From Monomorium pharaonis (lineage: Eukaryota; Arthropoda; Insecta; Hymenoptera; Formicidae), in NCBI RefSeq assembly GCF_013373865.1, contig NC_050472.1, positions 21,016,636-21,080,635 on the forward strand: DNA of 64,000 bases. The letters are read 5' to 3'. The number at the start of each line of letters is the position of its first letter. Position 1 is the stretch's first letter. The position numbers and the translations under genes are program-made. Shown here in pieces: positions 22,620 to 34,399 of the stretch. A model generated the notes under the pieces. The model did no database searches. It was not told the origin of the DNA and saw nothing but the letters and a program-made list of their open reading frames with translations.

Positions 22620-24740
22620 TCGTGTCATCCGACGGCGATGATGCTCCCTGCAGCCACCTACACCCCCACCTAATCACTACTTCTGTCGCCTTCCCTCGTA
22701 TACGTCTTCCTCTCTTGGGAGCCGTGCGCGGTGACCTCCGCGATGATCATTGCGATGTACAGGGAGTCCGACCCGGCGGTTGTACCAATGTATACGGCGC
22801 GCTTATGTTTCTTCATATCACCACCGCTCGTACACGCGACTTGGATGCCAATACGCCCGAAGGCTCGAGGTCTCGAGGTCGTTCGACGAAATCAGGAAAC
22901 CGCGTAGCCCCCCAATGACGCTGCTCTTCTTTCCCCCCTTGCCTTTCTGACTCTCGATAGAACAGTTACGCGTGTTTAGGAAAAATAATGCGTACAAAGT
23001 CTTAGAAGTCTTAGAAGCAGATGATGTAACGTGTAACGCATATATCCAAAGAAAAAACATATATATTGCAAATTTCAGTAAATTTCAGATGTGACATCTC
23101 GAGGGAGAAATGCCATAACTGCAGAATAAACTACAATTTAAAGACGTTGTAATTTCTGAATGATATTTAATTAAAGTCAATTAAAATGGCATGTTACTTT
23201 ACCATATTTTCGATGTACAGTAACGTTTTTTTTATCACAATTATCTTATAATATTTCTCTAAGGGAAAGAAGTTTTTTTTTAGTGCCGGTCTTGTTTGAA
23301 AAAAAATAGACAAATGCGTTGCCTAAGCCTGGTGTGAGTGAGCAATTGATAACCGAAATACACGCAATCATATGCAATGCACGTATGTGCGCGCGTGACG
23401 TGTGTCAATATATCGAATAGTCTATCAAGGCCGTTCGACGAAAGCACATTCATCCCGCAATCGGTTGAATTCTATTATACATTCAGTGAGAGTGACGATG
23501 AGCTCTGCACGCTGGAACAACATAATCGACTCTTACTATTGCGTTGATTACTCATGTAATCAGTCGTTACTTTACTTTACAATCCTCATTGCACATGTCT
23601 TGTTAATAAATATACACCTGTATAAGTTACAAGCTGCTGAATGTATCAAACATCATATTACAATTAAAAATTTGCGAATGTTAAGATTTTTGAAAATTTA
23701 ATATTTTCTGAAAATTTGATATAAAGATTAAGACTGTTTGATTCCAAAATCTATACGTGAAATTACTTCAAATAATCAATTCTGAAATCAATGCAATATG
23801 CATTTTATTTTAATAAATTACATAATCTAAAAAAATTACTAGTGTAGAAAAAGTCAAACGCAAAAGATCGAGATCACTTTCATTTATTTTTTGTTTAATA
23901 GAATGTAGAGATCAGTTTTTTTTTAATTTATCGATCGATCAATCGCATTATAACGCAAATACAACTTTGCTCTGTAAAAAAGTGAATTAAAAATCTTGCC
24001 CTATATTTTAGAAAATTAATTAGTTGCTCTCAAGACAAGTTCAAATGTATAATAGGTATAAAATTATTTAAGATCATAAATACGTTATGTTTTTACGATG
24101 AGAAAGCAATGAGCTTTTTTTGAAGAAATTTTTTTTTAAATGTATTCATTAATATCAAATGTTACAAATCTTTTATTTGAAGGATTTTTTCTGTCCATAT
24201 TATTATTTTGAGATTATATTTATATATCATTAATATTAATTTAAAAATAAAATAGACCTGATTAGCTTCAAGGAATTGTTTCGCTCTTTAAATCTCTAAA
24301 GCATTAAATGCAATTTAAAAAAAAGAATATCTTAAATATTTCTACGTAATATATAAAACGTATAAATATCGCAGTACATATGACATATTCCATATAAAAT
24401 TATCATTAAATTTTTTTATGTTTCACGTTATGTGTATATCTGACGATCTGTTAACTTTCACAATTACATTCACAAAATGAGCTCAGAGTTTACGCCGGAG
24501 TTTTGTGTCCCCGAAATCCCATTTACGTGGTTTATGTGCCATTACATAACTCAATGGCTTTATCCGCATGACATTAATTGGTCCATTGTACGCAAACTTA
24601 ATTGTTTCGCACAAACTCATAAAAAAATTGCGAAAATATGATACGCTCGGCGCGTTAGCGGTCCAAGAACGCAAGGAAAGATCAACAGTGTAATCTTTTA
24701 CAGCGAAGAGTTATGCCAGAATAAAATTAATCCGCACACA
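22620..24740. other. Interval between CPR-4 and CPR-3
   Basis: About 2.1 kb upstream of CPR-3 and downstream of CPR-4. AT-rich apart from the first 350 bases; I see no gene or clear repeat. Confidence 0.55.
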
Positions 24741-24868
24741 GTTTGTAAAAAAAGTCTTTAATAAAAATCAATACGTTAACGAAATTCGTGCAGCAGCACC
24801 GATATACATTATGTATAGCGTGACTAGTTTTCGTCCGGGATCATCGTGGACAATCGTTATCACATTCC

Positions 24869-25735
24869 TCAGGGCTGATAAACCAGTGGCGGCGGCGCGA
24901 CGACTGGTTTCACTATCGCCAGGGGTTCCCGACGGACCACGGCGTTAAATCCGTTCACGGGGTCGGCTGTGTACTCGACGATTCGCCTGGTGCCGTCGGC
25001 CTCGATGAGGCTGTAGCTGCCGTGGACGATGTCACCTTCCCTGCTTTCGTGCTGGCTCTTCGCGTCGCCGGTCAGCGTATCCTGGACATCGTAGGCGTAA
25101 GTGTACTGAGGATAAGGATCGTAACCTGTGGTGTCAACCGCGGCGACTGGAAGACCCGGTGCAGCCAGGGTGGCCGGAATGGCCGGTACACTTAGGCCAG
25201 TTGGAACAGCTGGGATCGCCGCGCCTCTGCATACCGCGAGCACCGCTGCAGCCGAGATTATTAACTGTAATATTCAATGTAATTAATAATCTTTCTAATA
25301 TTTGTAAACTAATGAAGAGTTTAGTAAAGAATACATTTTTCTACTATTACTTTTTATTATATCTAATTTCGCGTGTCAAAATTTTATATGCATTTTTATA
25401 TACAGGCTGCTTTCGGTATTTCGATCAGTGACTCGTTTAAGTGATTTTAAACATTAAGAAACTATAGTATGTTAATGAAAATATATCGTTTTCTATTTAA
25501 AAAAAGAACGTTGACGATCTTGAAATCTTGAAATACGGTTTACAAAACGAACAATTTCTTTTCTATTCGATATTCTTTTCATATCACTAAAACGGAAACT
25601 CTGAACGAGTTGTAAAATAACGTTGAAAATGTACGTATTTCATAACAAAAAGACCGTTCAAAAACTATTTCAAGCTTACGATCGATTAAATGGATTTCAA
25701 AATTTTGATTCCCTTGGTCGTACCTTGATTGCCAT
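24869..25735 (-). CDS. RR-2 cuticular protein, short form (CPR-4)
   Basis: A small secreted cuticle protein of 135 residues. Exon 1 (25724-25735) codes MAIK with a GTACGA donor; exon 2 (24869-25264) follows ATTACAG. The joined N-terminus MAIKLIISAAAVLAVCRGAA is a signal peptide. The RR-2 domain occupies about residues 51-117 (YPQYTYAYDVQDTLTGDAK, GSYSLIEADGTRRIVEYTA), so it fills half the mature protein. Only a short proline/valine tail (VAPPPLVYQP) follows, unlike the long alanine arrays of CPR-1 and CPR-2. A minus-strand ATTAAA lies near 24756-24762. It is in tandem with CPR-3 and shares its EYTADP and SLIEADG variants, so the two are probably closer to each other than to the CPR-1/2 pair. 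Confidence 0.95.
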
Positions 25736-25790
25736 CTTTCCGGTCAATATGTTCCGGTTCGGCGGATCGTGTAAACGTGTCGCAAGCAGG

Positions 25791-25828
25791 ACTGACGTTC
25801 CGACAAGCATTGTCAAACGTATTTATAG
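25791..25828 (-). promoter_or_regulatory. Core promoter of CPR-4
   Basis: Minus-strand CTATAAA (25822-25828) is followed about 30 bases downstream by initiator TCAGT (25791-25795, context CGTCAGTCC). The ATG at 25735 is 56 bases beyond. Confidence 0.82.
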
Positions 25829-26671
25829 CGGCAACGGGGTGGTCAGCGGGCCGCCCGGCCGCATCCCCCGTTGCATCGCAAGCAGCCTTCGAAGTAGCGT
25901 AAGTACGTGATGCCACGACCGAAGTTTCGCTCTCGATTTATGACTTGCCGATATACATGTATGCGCGCGTCCGGAGGAAGAAAGTCGAGAGAGCGCCGAA
26001 TTAGCCAGTTTATTAAATTTCTCACGGCATCGCTTACCATTCACGAAATGTTCGCCCGGGAGCCCGCGTCGACCGCCATATCACGCATCCACGGAATGTT
26101 AATTTTATCGCGTAAACGCTACGGGCAAGTAAATATATCGTCCCTCTTTTTATCTCGCGCACGAAATCGAATTTGAGCTCGCCTTTTCTTTCTCCATGAA
26201 AATTATAACGACGTGAGGCGCGTATGCCGCTATAAATGTCGTTAAGAGAACCAGTTTCGGAACATTGTGTAGATTTCGACGGAGGGGAGGGGGGGAGGGG
26301 GTATACGTACGTTATGGTATATGTGAGCCGTGCCGCAATTTCAACGAGAGATTTTCGAAAGCGGGTTTAAAGATAAAAAACGACGCGTGTGATTTAACGC
26401 CGCAGCGCCCGCGCCGGGCGTATTTTTCGAGATCGCGAAGATTACGCGCGAGGCGTGAGCGAACGAGATGAACGCGGCCAATAATTCTCCTATGCAACAG
26501 CGGCCGGTGCTTTCACCCTTGCGTAATTCCGGCGGTTTTGGAATTGTGTACCGACTGTAAATGTAACGCTTCCGCTACGTTCGAGAGGTGACGGACCGAG
26601 AATATCAAATGTATGGAGGATGATTCATTTTTGAAGGAGAGTTATTTCACCTTCGAATGTGAAAACGCTCG

Positions 26672-26845
26672 CCCTTATAGAAATGCAATACGCGTAATTG
26701 GCCGATGATTAATTTTGTACTGTTTGGATATTAAAGGCATTGTTGTTAGTGGTTTTAATGTTCAAAATAAGTTATTAATCATACTGGCCAATTCAATGCA
26801 GTATTATTAAATTTTTATAAATATTCGTTTCTGCGACGGAAATTA
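26672..26845. repeat. Dispersed fold-back repeat, copy B
   Basis: It aligns with copy A at 18855-19001 from CCCTTAT through AATAC, the central AAAATAAG/TATTAAT block and TTTTTATAA, into the CTGCG right flank. Internal arms include TTGGCC and GGCCAA. The copies differ by many substitutions and small indels, so they are old. Confidence 0.6.
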
Positions 26846-28360
26846 AAGTTCTAGCTAGCGCGAATCCAGAAGGAAGAAATAACGTGTCAAATAAAGCAAT
26901 AAACTCCACGATATATGTTTTTGTAATAATGTTAATATAAAAAGTAATAAATATAAAAAGTGAAATCATACATAATTCAAAATGATCTTTGTACTTTCTT
27001 AACGATATTTTTAAGTAAACTCATACTACAATAATTCCGCAAGCTCAAAAAATTTACAAAATTTGAATTTTGTTCTTTTTAATTAGTTAATTCATTATTA
27101 ATTTATTAATTTTATTTTTTATTATTATTTTGTGTCTCTCGTTTTCTTTCTGAATCAATTGCTTGAAAAAAAATTTGCGTCTTTTCTCTTAAAATTTTTT
27201 GAATTCCAACTCCATCTTTGCGTCTTAAAGAATGTAATGCACCGGAGGATATTCACAGTTCGTTAGACGCGTGAATCATCTCCGTCTCGTTTCTTCTTCC
27301 TTCATAAATAAAAATGAGTCATTCGGTGCGTACAATTAAGGAGGACGAGCACCGATCATGACCGTGAAACGAGTTCGCAAACCGCTTTTGCTTACGCAAT
27401 GTAATATCACTGATGCTTCTTCATCTCGTCCTTTTTCTGCCGCATCTTGAAAAAGAATTCTGCACGGATTTGTGTAATTAATGGTACATGTTGTACAATA
27501 CAAAGTCAAGTCAAACATTTGTTATATTGTAAAGTATTCGGAACCATACATGCTTTACAAGTATAAATATTTAAAAGAAAAAATAATTAACTCTAAAATG
27601 AAATCTGTAAAATCTAAAATCTAATCTAATTGTAAAATAAATTAACATAGTATGTCGTAAATTATATATGCACTTTTTCTGTGGAAGCTTTAAAAAAGAA
27701 TATAAAAAAACTGTTTCCTCATAAAAATTTTAATATTATATTAGCACTGGCGCTCGTGATAAATAATGCATTATGTTCACATGACATTTTTATTCATTCA
27801 ATTATTAAAACAATTAAGATTATTTACTTAAATATAAATGGGTAATCTGTATCTTATCGATAAACACATTAAAACGTCGTATACATCGCATAGATCTCGT
27901 GCAAGACAAAGTCCGCTCTTTATAAACTGAACGTTTTCTTTTTTCTTCCCAAATTTAATTTTCGTTTAAATATTTGTCTTACTGTAAGAAAGTAGAGTAA
28001 TGCAGTTATAAAAAACAAACCTAATATGTATCTTGAATTCACAAACTCGATAGTTTTATTTCGTGATAATATGAGCGCTGCATATGACGTGAGTAACACA
28101 AGCGAGCAATACGTATGATGTATTACAAAGAGATAATCGTTTTAAATAAACTCATTGTTATCTAATATTGTTTCTATCTCTACGACGCCAGAAAATAAAA
28201 TCATCTTAATCGACGCACGATTTGTTTATCTCAGAATACTGTTCAATGTTTAACTCAAAATGTCATGTATATACAATTTATCGGTTCAATTAAGTTAAAA
28301 AGATCACAAATCAATATAACAATACATACATTATACATGATATATGTAAGATTTTTTGTT

Positions 28361-28753
28361 TACAGAGTGTTCCAAAATTCGCGAATTAAAATACTATAAT
28401 AATAAAATTCTATAAAAGTTAAATAAAAAGTTAGCAGTAAATTTTTATTTCAAACTATGTATATATTTATAATATATTTGAAATACAATACTATATACAG
28501 TTTGAAATATAAGAGTTTAAAACTAGCTAATTGCCCTTTTAAATAGATATTTAGGTAGTTTAGTCACCTATTTATAAATCACGTGTGTGGTATTAATAAC
28601 TATGAGATAAAATTAAACATCTGTGATTGACCAGTCTTAAAACATTTGTATTTCAAAAACTACTGCTTGAAATAAAAATTTACATGTAAATTTTTTGTTT
28701 AATTTTCCGAGAACTTTCTTATCATACTAGTTTACGAATTTTGAAACACTGTA
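28361..28753. mobile_element. Mariner-type MITE
   Basis: Terminal inverted repeats begin CAGAGTGTTCCAAAATTCG (28363) and end CGAATTTTGAAACACTG (28751), each flanked by TA. The CAGNGTG-TTCCAAAA terminus is typical of mariner-family elements in insects. The 389-base interior has no transposase ORF and contains a secondary AT-rich palindrome (TTTCAAACT ... AGTTTGAAA). Confidence 0.75.
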
Positions 28754-29229
28754 CATCGCCAGGTGCCAAATCTAATAGTAACATAGTATCTAATAATTTT
28801 TATTTCTCGATGCGAATTATATAAAAAAATATATAAAATAGATCATATACAGAATCGTCCTTTCATTATTTCATATTGTTCGAACATTAAATAATTGAGA
28901 AACTTGATAGAGTTATCAGTGATGTTAATGTTTCTTTGTCAATCTGTTTAAAGCATGATTCAACATAGTAAATTTACACAAATATTTTATATACAAGCAA
29001 TCTTTGCATACAGTTTCTCTCATACACTAGCCAAACATTGCAAGCTCAGCCGAATGATACAGAAATTGTTGTATCAGCAGTGTGCTAAAATTAAATTCCT
29101 AATAACAAATTTTTATAAAACGGAACATATTTTTCTCATACTGTTTATGGCCATGTAATCTTCTGGCGTTTTTTCATTGACAATTCCTGAAAGATTCAAA
29201 TATATCCTTTACAATACACACATTATCAT

Positions 29230-29247
29230 TTCTTCTTCTTCTTCTTC

Positions 29248-29283
<36 letters not shown>
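29230..29283. repeat. Compound (TTC)n(TTA)n microsatellite
   Basis: About seven TTC units run directly into about eleven TTA units. Confidence 0.95.
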
Positions 29284-29284
<1 letters not shown>

Positions 29285-29457
29285 TTAGTGTATTGTAATG
29301 TTATAAAATATCACTGTTCAATAGAAACAGTTTGTTTATTTTATTCTACAATTTGTAAAATACAAAAATCTTATCCACAAATCTTATCCGTAGAATAAGA
29401 AACCTTGAGTTTTATCTAATCTTACCTTATCTACAGATTTAGCTAAACTACAAAAAA

Positions 29458-30406
29458 TTATGATATGAATACCTCTCTCTGTTCCTCGCAGCTGCGTTTG
29501 TAAATTCCATTGCATTCAACTTCTACTTTTGACACAGAGCACAATCGAGTCTTCTTGTTTACTGGTTTCTGATCGTTAAAGGAAGATTTTAATTTATCTG
29601 TGTGAGAAAAAGACATTGTCCTCTTGTTTCCTCTGTTCAAGTCTGTTAAGTTGGATGTACTGTTATCACTGAAAGAAAGGCATATTAAGGCATATTCAAT
29701 GTTAATAAAGCAATGCAATACAATAAATGCATTCTGTTAATAAGATATTTTTCAATCAATAAAAAACTTACCTTACAGTGGCAGACTTTTGTGATATTAC
29801 ATCTACTATACTCGAACTTCTGCTATTTCCACGCTGACGCTGAGGCAAGGGCAATGCAATTTGCTTATACATTTCTAACAGCTCACTTCTACATAGTTTC
29901 TCGAATTTGTGGCTCTCAATGCAACTCTATAATGATAGAGAATACAGCAATTAAGACAATGCAAAATATACCTGACACTTGCCATGTTTTTGAAATTACA
30001 ACATGCAACAAATAATCAATAACAACTGACACACTATGTGACTCCTATCTTTTCCATTTTCTAGATGTTTAGAGTATGTTATCTTGGTTTGTAAATTTAT
30101 GTGTAATATGTAGTTCATAAATTTATAAGATGTATGTTAATGGATGACGTTTAACCTATACCGCATATCTGTTGACGCTCTAAATAATTTAAATAAACAA
30201 ATAATTAACAAACAAATAACCGAACTATTTCCTAGTAAAAGTGGAGGCGGTAAGAAACCGGGAAGAGTCGTGGGCGAGCAAAGGGGAGTTTGTAAACACG
30301 CCTAACCTATGCGGTGACTTACGTTCCTCAGGATCTCACGAAGCTGGTCCTGTGACAGCGACTCCGGGTGCGTGAGCACGTACGTATCCAGTCTTGACAT
30401 TCTCAT
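29458..30406 (-). CDS. ashwin: Ashwin-like protein
   Basis: A three-exon gene of 149 residues: exons 30323-30406, 29772-29926 and 29458-29668, all GT-AG introns. The start is the first of two ATGs (MRMS). Residues about 11-28 (LTHPESLSQDQLREILRN) and 45-58 (LLEMYKQIALPLPQR) match the conserved layout of ashwin (C2orf49), where an L-HPE-LS motif is followed by a D/E-LY-Q-A-PLPQR motif. In vertebrates ashwin is a subunit of the RTCB/DDX1/FAM98/CGI-99 tRNA-ligase complex in the nucleus. The rest is polar with basic patches (NKRTMSFSHTDKLK, PVNKKTR), consistent with nuclear location. It is shorter than the vertebrate protein (about 230 residues). It is divergent from MTPAP with about 1.3 kb between the starts. 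The identification is from remembered motifs and needs a profile search to be firm. Confidence 0.72.
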
Positions 30407-31711
30407 CTGCGCTTCCTCGTCGCGTCGAAAGAAGAAACCGCAGACGGCCTGACGGACATCTCAAACACAAAAGCGAGGCGCAGTTAGATCTCTGCCGTTA
30501 TCGGACCGTCCATATCATCACCTGCTATAGAACGTACGTGTCACACACGTATACATACCTACGGGAAAATCCGACAGGACAAATCCGCCAGGAATTTCCG
30601 AATAATCATCAATCATATAATTACAATTTATGAAGGAAGTAGTGATAACGTGTGATTCACAATCGGCATACGTACATCGCGCGTTTCGAGAAAATGTCAA
30701 AATAAACGTGATTTTTAAACTTTTTAAACATTTTATATGCGGTCGCTTTTGTTCTCAAAAAGAATGTAAATTGCTTTGTCTTCCAGGTGAGTCAGTAATG
30801 TAAAAACTTAAGATATCCGAACTATTTCAGGAATATTATTAATTATCTAAAGTACAAAATGATCATATATATATATTTTGTGTGTTAGAATATGCGATAA
30901 ATAAAGATCGCAATATATAGAGGATTTTTAGTGCCTGCAGTTTTTAAAATTGTGCTTATTTTCGGGGATTCAATTTTTTTTTATTTGCATTCGAGACAAA
31001 CTTTAGGAATTCTTAGAAACATGAATTTGAATTACAGTTATTTCTTCGCTGATTATATTCTCCTGATATCTCGTTTATTTTTTTAGGATTAATTGTACAT
31101 ATATTTTTATAGTTTAAAATTCCAGATTTCAATTCTGAAAATTCTTGAAATTGCAATTTATAATTACTATCTTCTCTTAACTGATTCTGTTATCCGGTTG
31201 ATACTTTATCGTCAATTTATTTATGAATTAAGTTTTTTGATAATTAATATTGATAATTATAATTATATATAGATAAAATATTTGGTGCCGGTAGTCGATA
31301 AAAGCACAATCGATTTACCAAACATTACTAATTAAAAAATCTGCATGATTTTGTTTTCTAGCTATTATTTTCGGCAAATTATATACATTTTTATATAAAA
31401 TATATTATTTGTACTTAATAATTAAATAATTTTTTAGTTAAAATATAATTAAAATATTAGATTAGAATTAATGCAGTTTTATATTTTCAGTTAATTTTTT
31501 TTATATTATTAGTCAAAAAATTAATAAAACTATTTCTATTTATTACAACACAGTATTGTTCTTTCCAACTCTCTGAATTCTTATTACAGTTCACCTTTTT
31601 TTTCTCTATGTTGAAAAGAATTAACAATCCACAATTCCATATGGCTACGGATGCTGCAGTTGGCTGCAGTGCGCACACGTGCGCGAGACAGAGCTATGCA
31701 CACATTTAAAA

Positions 31712-34170
31712 ATGGCGCTCTTCAGCCGTGCCAATTCGAATGCCCTTTCGTTGTTAAATTATTGTTATTGCAAAAAGTTCGCAATGAGCACGAGATTAAA
31801 ATCGCGTAGTCACACCTTAGTGTCGTCGACCGGTCAATACAGGAATAATAAACTAAGTGAGTCACTTGAGGTTATACGTACTGAAGGTACCTATATAACC
31901 TATAAGTTTATATATCAAATAATATTAGATTTTGGGAGTAATTTATTGGCCTAAACGTAATTATTTTGGATGTAGCATGAATTAATAATCTTTTAAATTA
32001 ATTTTTCTTTTATATCACGCGTATTAATATCTTTTTACGCTAGTAAGATTTGTATTTCGGCAATTTTACAGGTACAGAATCTACACTCGAGGCTGAAATC
32101 TTTAAGAGGAGAGATGAAGCGTGTCGAAGCTTATTAATACAAGTTTACTCGTACAAGTCACACAACGATCTTCACAGCTATTGTTCGCAATTTGGTGACA
32201 TCTTGAGTATGCATCACTATCAAATAAATAATCAACATGTATGTTGTTTAATATTTATCCAGAACATGCAACATTAATACATTAAATATCATTGTAAAGT
32301 GATCATATTATGATTAATTTTAGAATTATATCTTGGTCGAGTTTAAAAACAAAATGTCAGTAGACAATGTTATGTTGTCTGCTTCCTTTGTTAATGAAGA
32401 CATTATTCCTATGAAATCGTCGGTATTATGGTTTCGTAAAGGACAAGGTGTTGCCATAAAGAAAAAGAATCAAAAGATACCTCTGTCTGTGGAGAATGGT
32501 TGTTCTTTGCCTACTGAGAACGATATTGCAAAAACATTACATAATACGAAATCGGTAAGCTTATTATATTTATAATAAAGTAAAGATCTTTTGATCAAAG
32601 TAGATCTTGATGCCTAATAATATTTGTGTAAATATTTACAATTTCCAGTTTATTATATTTATATTATGAAGTTGAACATTTTTATTATGTAAAATTAATA
32701 TTATTGTAAAATCAATATATTTATTAATATTATACAATCTGAAGTAATTTAGCCTTATAAAACTTGTAATTTTTGTTCTGCAGATATCAGGGCAGATAGT
32801 ACTTCTCTACGAGACATTAAAATTAACCGATTTAGAAGTAAGACTGCGATTTCACATTGCTGATCACTTAGAGCAATACTTTTCTAGGATATTTCAAAAC
32901 CTGAAGGTTCTGCCATTTGGCTCCTCTCTAAATGGTTTTGGAAGGAAAAGGTGTGATCTTGATTTAGTACTTGTTCCCGCTGAAATTGACAAAGTAAATA
33001 TATGAATTATTTTTGAATTAATTAAATGCTTACGTACTTAATACCAATGGATTATAACATTTGTAGCAAAATACCACGAATAGATTAGTATTTCACACAA
33101 AGTCCATGAGACATAGCGACAGAAGTGATACGAAAGAGTTTTTGGGAATACTTGCAAAAAGTATGTATCACTTCATCCCAGGAGTTCATAATGTAAGAAA
33201 GATCCTGGAGGCTCGGGTACCTATAATCAAATTCCGCTATGATTACACGGATACTGAATGTGATTTAAGTGCAACAAATATGTAAGTTAAAACATATTTT
33301 AATTTTATGTATATTTGATGTAGTTTTTTCTTTATATTTTACAAAATAAAACTTACAGAAAACGTTTCCTTTTAGGACTGCTGTATATATGACCGAATTA
33401 TTAAATTTATATGGAGAGATAGATTGGCGGGTAAGACCACTTGTTATAGCAATACGGGTATGGGCAAAGAGTCAGAAAATAACATCCGACGCACCAGGAC
33501 CGTGGATAACAAACTTTCCTCTTACATTACTAGTGCTATTTTACTTGCAACAGAAAAAGATATTGCCGTCCTTGAAAATGTTAAAGTCGTGTGCAAGTAA
33601 GTAGTATATATCGTAGATAAGAGGATTATAATAGCATACATAAAGTTAGTAAATTACATCTTCCCTTTTGTAGCACGTAATGACATTCGGTGTGCGAAGG
33701 ATGGCATTGATTGCACCTTCCTGCGAGATATCAATAAATTGCCGATCGATTACAAGTATTATGGGTCAAATCAGGACAGTTTGGAAACGCTTCTGTACGG
33801 CTTCTTTGAGTATTATTCAACGTTCGATTTTCATACGAATGGGATATGCATCCGCGAAGGTGCGCAGATTCGAAAGCCGTCCCGTTTGCCACTCCATATT
33901 GTTAATCCCTTAGAAACGACGTTGAACGTCTCAAAAAATGTAAATATCTACGAGTTGAATCGTATAGTTTCCAAGTCGCACGAGGCGATTTACATGTTGG
34001 AGACTGCTGATAAGTCCAAAAGTAACAATTGGGGTATCATGCCTTTGTTAAATATAAATCTGAAAAAATTAAATAGGTTAGAAGAACAGATCGAATATTT
34101 GGAAAATCAAGATGAAATTTCCGACAAGTTCGAAGTTAATATTGGTGAGACAAAGACAGAGACAGTATGA
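31712..34170 (+). CDS. MTPAP: Mitochondrial poly(A) polymerase (MTPAP)
   Basis: A 561-residue nucleotidyltransferase that adds poly(A) tails to mitochondrial mRNAs. Exons: 31712-31856, 32072-32238, 32324-32554, 32784-32993, 33067-33281, 33376-33596 and 33674-34170. The N-terminus is basic with few acidic residues (MALFSRANSNALSLLNYC), fitting a mitochondrial targeting peptide. Residues about 60-160 form the RNA-binding-like N domain (HSYCSQFGDILSMHHY). The DNA polymerase beta-type palm has GSSLNGFG at about 227-234 with catalytic aspartates in CDLDLVL (D239, D241) and the third acid in TECDLSATN near 317. The PAP-associated domain follows (WAKSQKITSDAPGPWITNF, DSLETLLYGFFEYY). The length is normal for the family. 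A possible AATAAA is near 34297. The start is the ATG giving the targeting peptide; in-frame upstream sequence lacks another ATG. Confidence 0.95.
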
Positions 34171-34399
34171 TAGATAGCCGGACAAGAGTAGCGCCAAAAT
34201 TTGTATTTTATCTCTGCAGAAATACATACACTGTATATATTTATTGCACGTGAGATTTTCCATTTTATACCAATGATTTGGTATTACGATGACGCCAGAA
34301 AAATAAAGACGGTTTATCCGACAAGAAGGAAGATAGAAAAAACAAATTTTTTATTGCGGTCGATTGTATGTACTATACTATGAATACGTGAAAATAAAA

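Larger units (their letters stand above)
25900..29440. other. Gene-free interval between CPR-4 and the ashwin-like gene
   Basis: About 3.5 kb. The CpG-rich part (25900-26600) carries an isolated CTATAAA box near 26229 without any downstream cuticle ORF. The AT-rich part holds copy B of the dispersed repeat, a mariner-type MITE and a TTC/TTA microsatellite. No coding exon seen. Confidence 0.55.
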
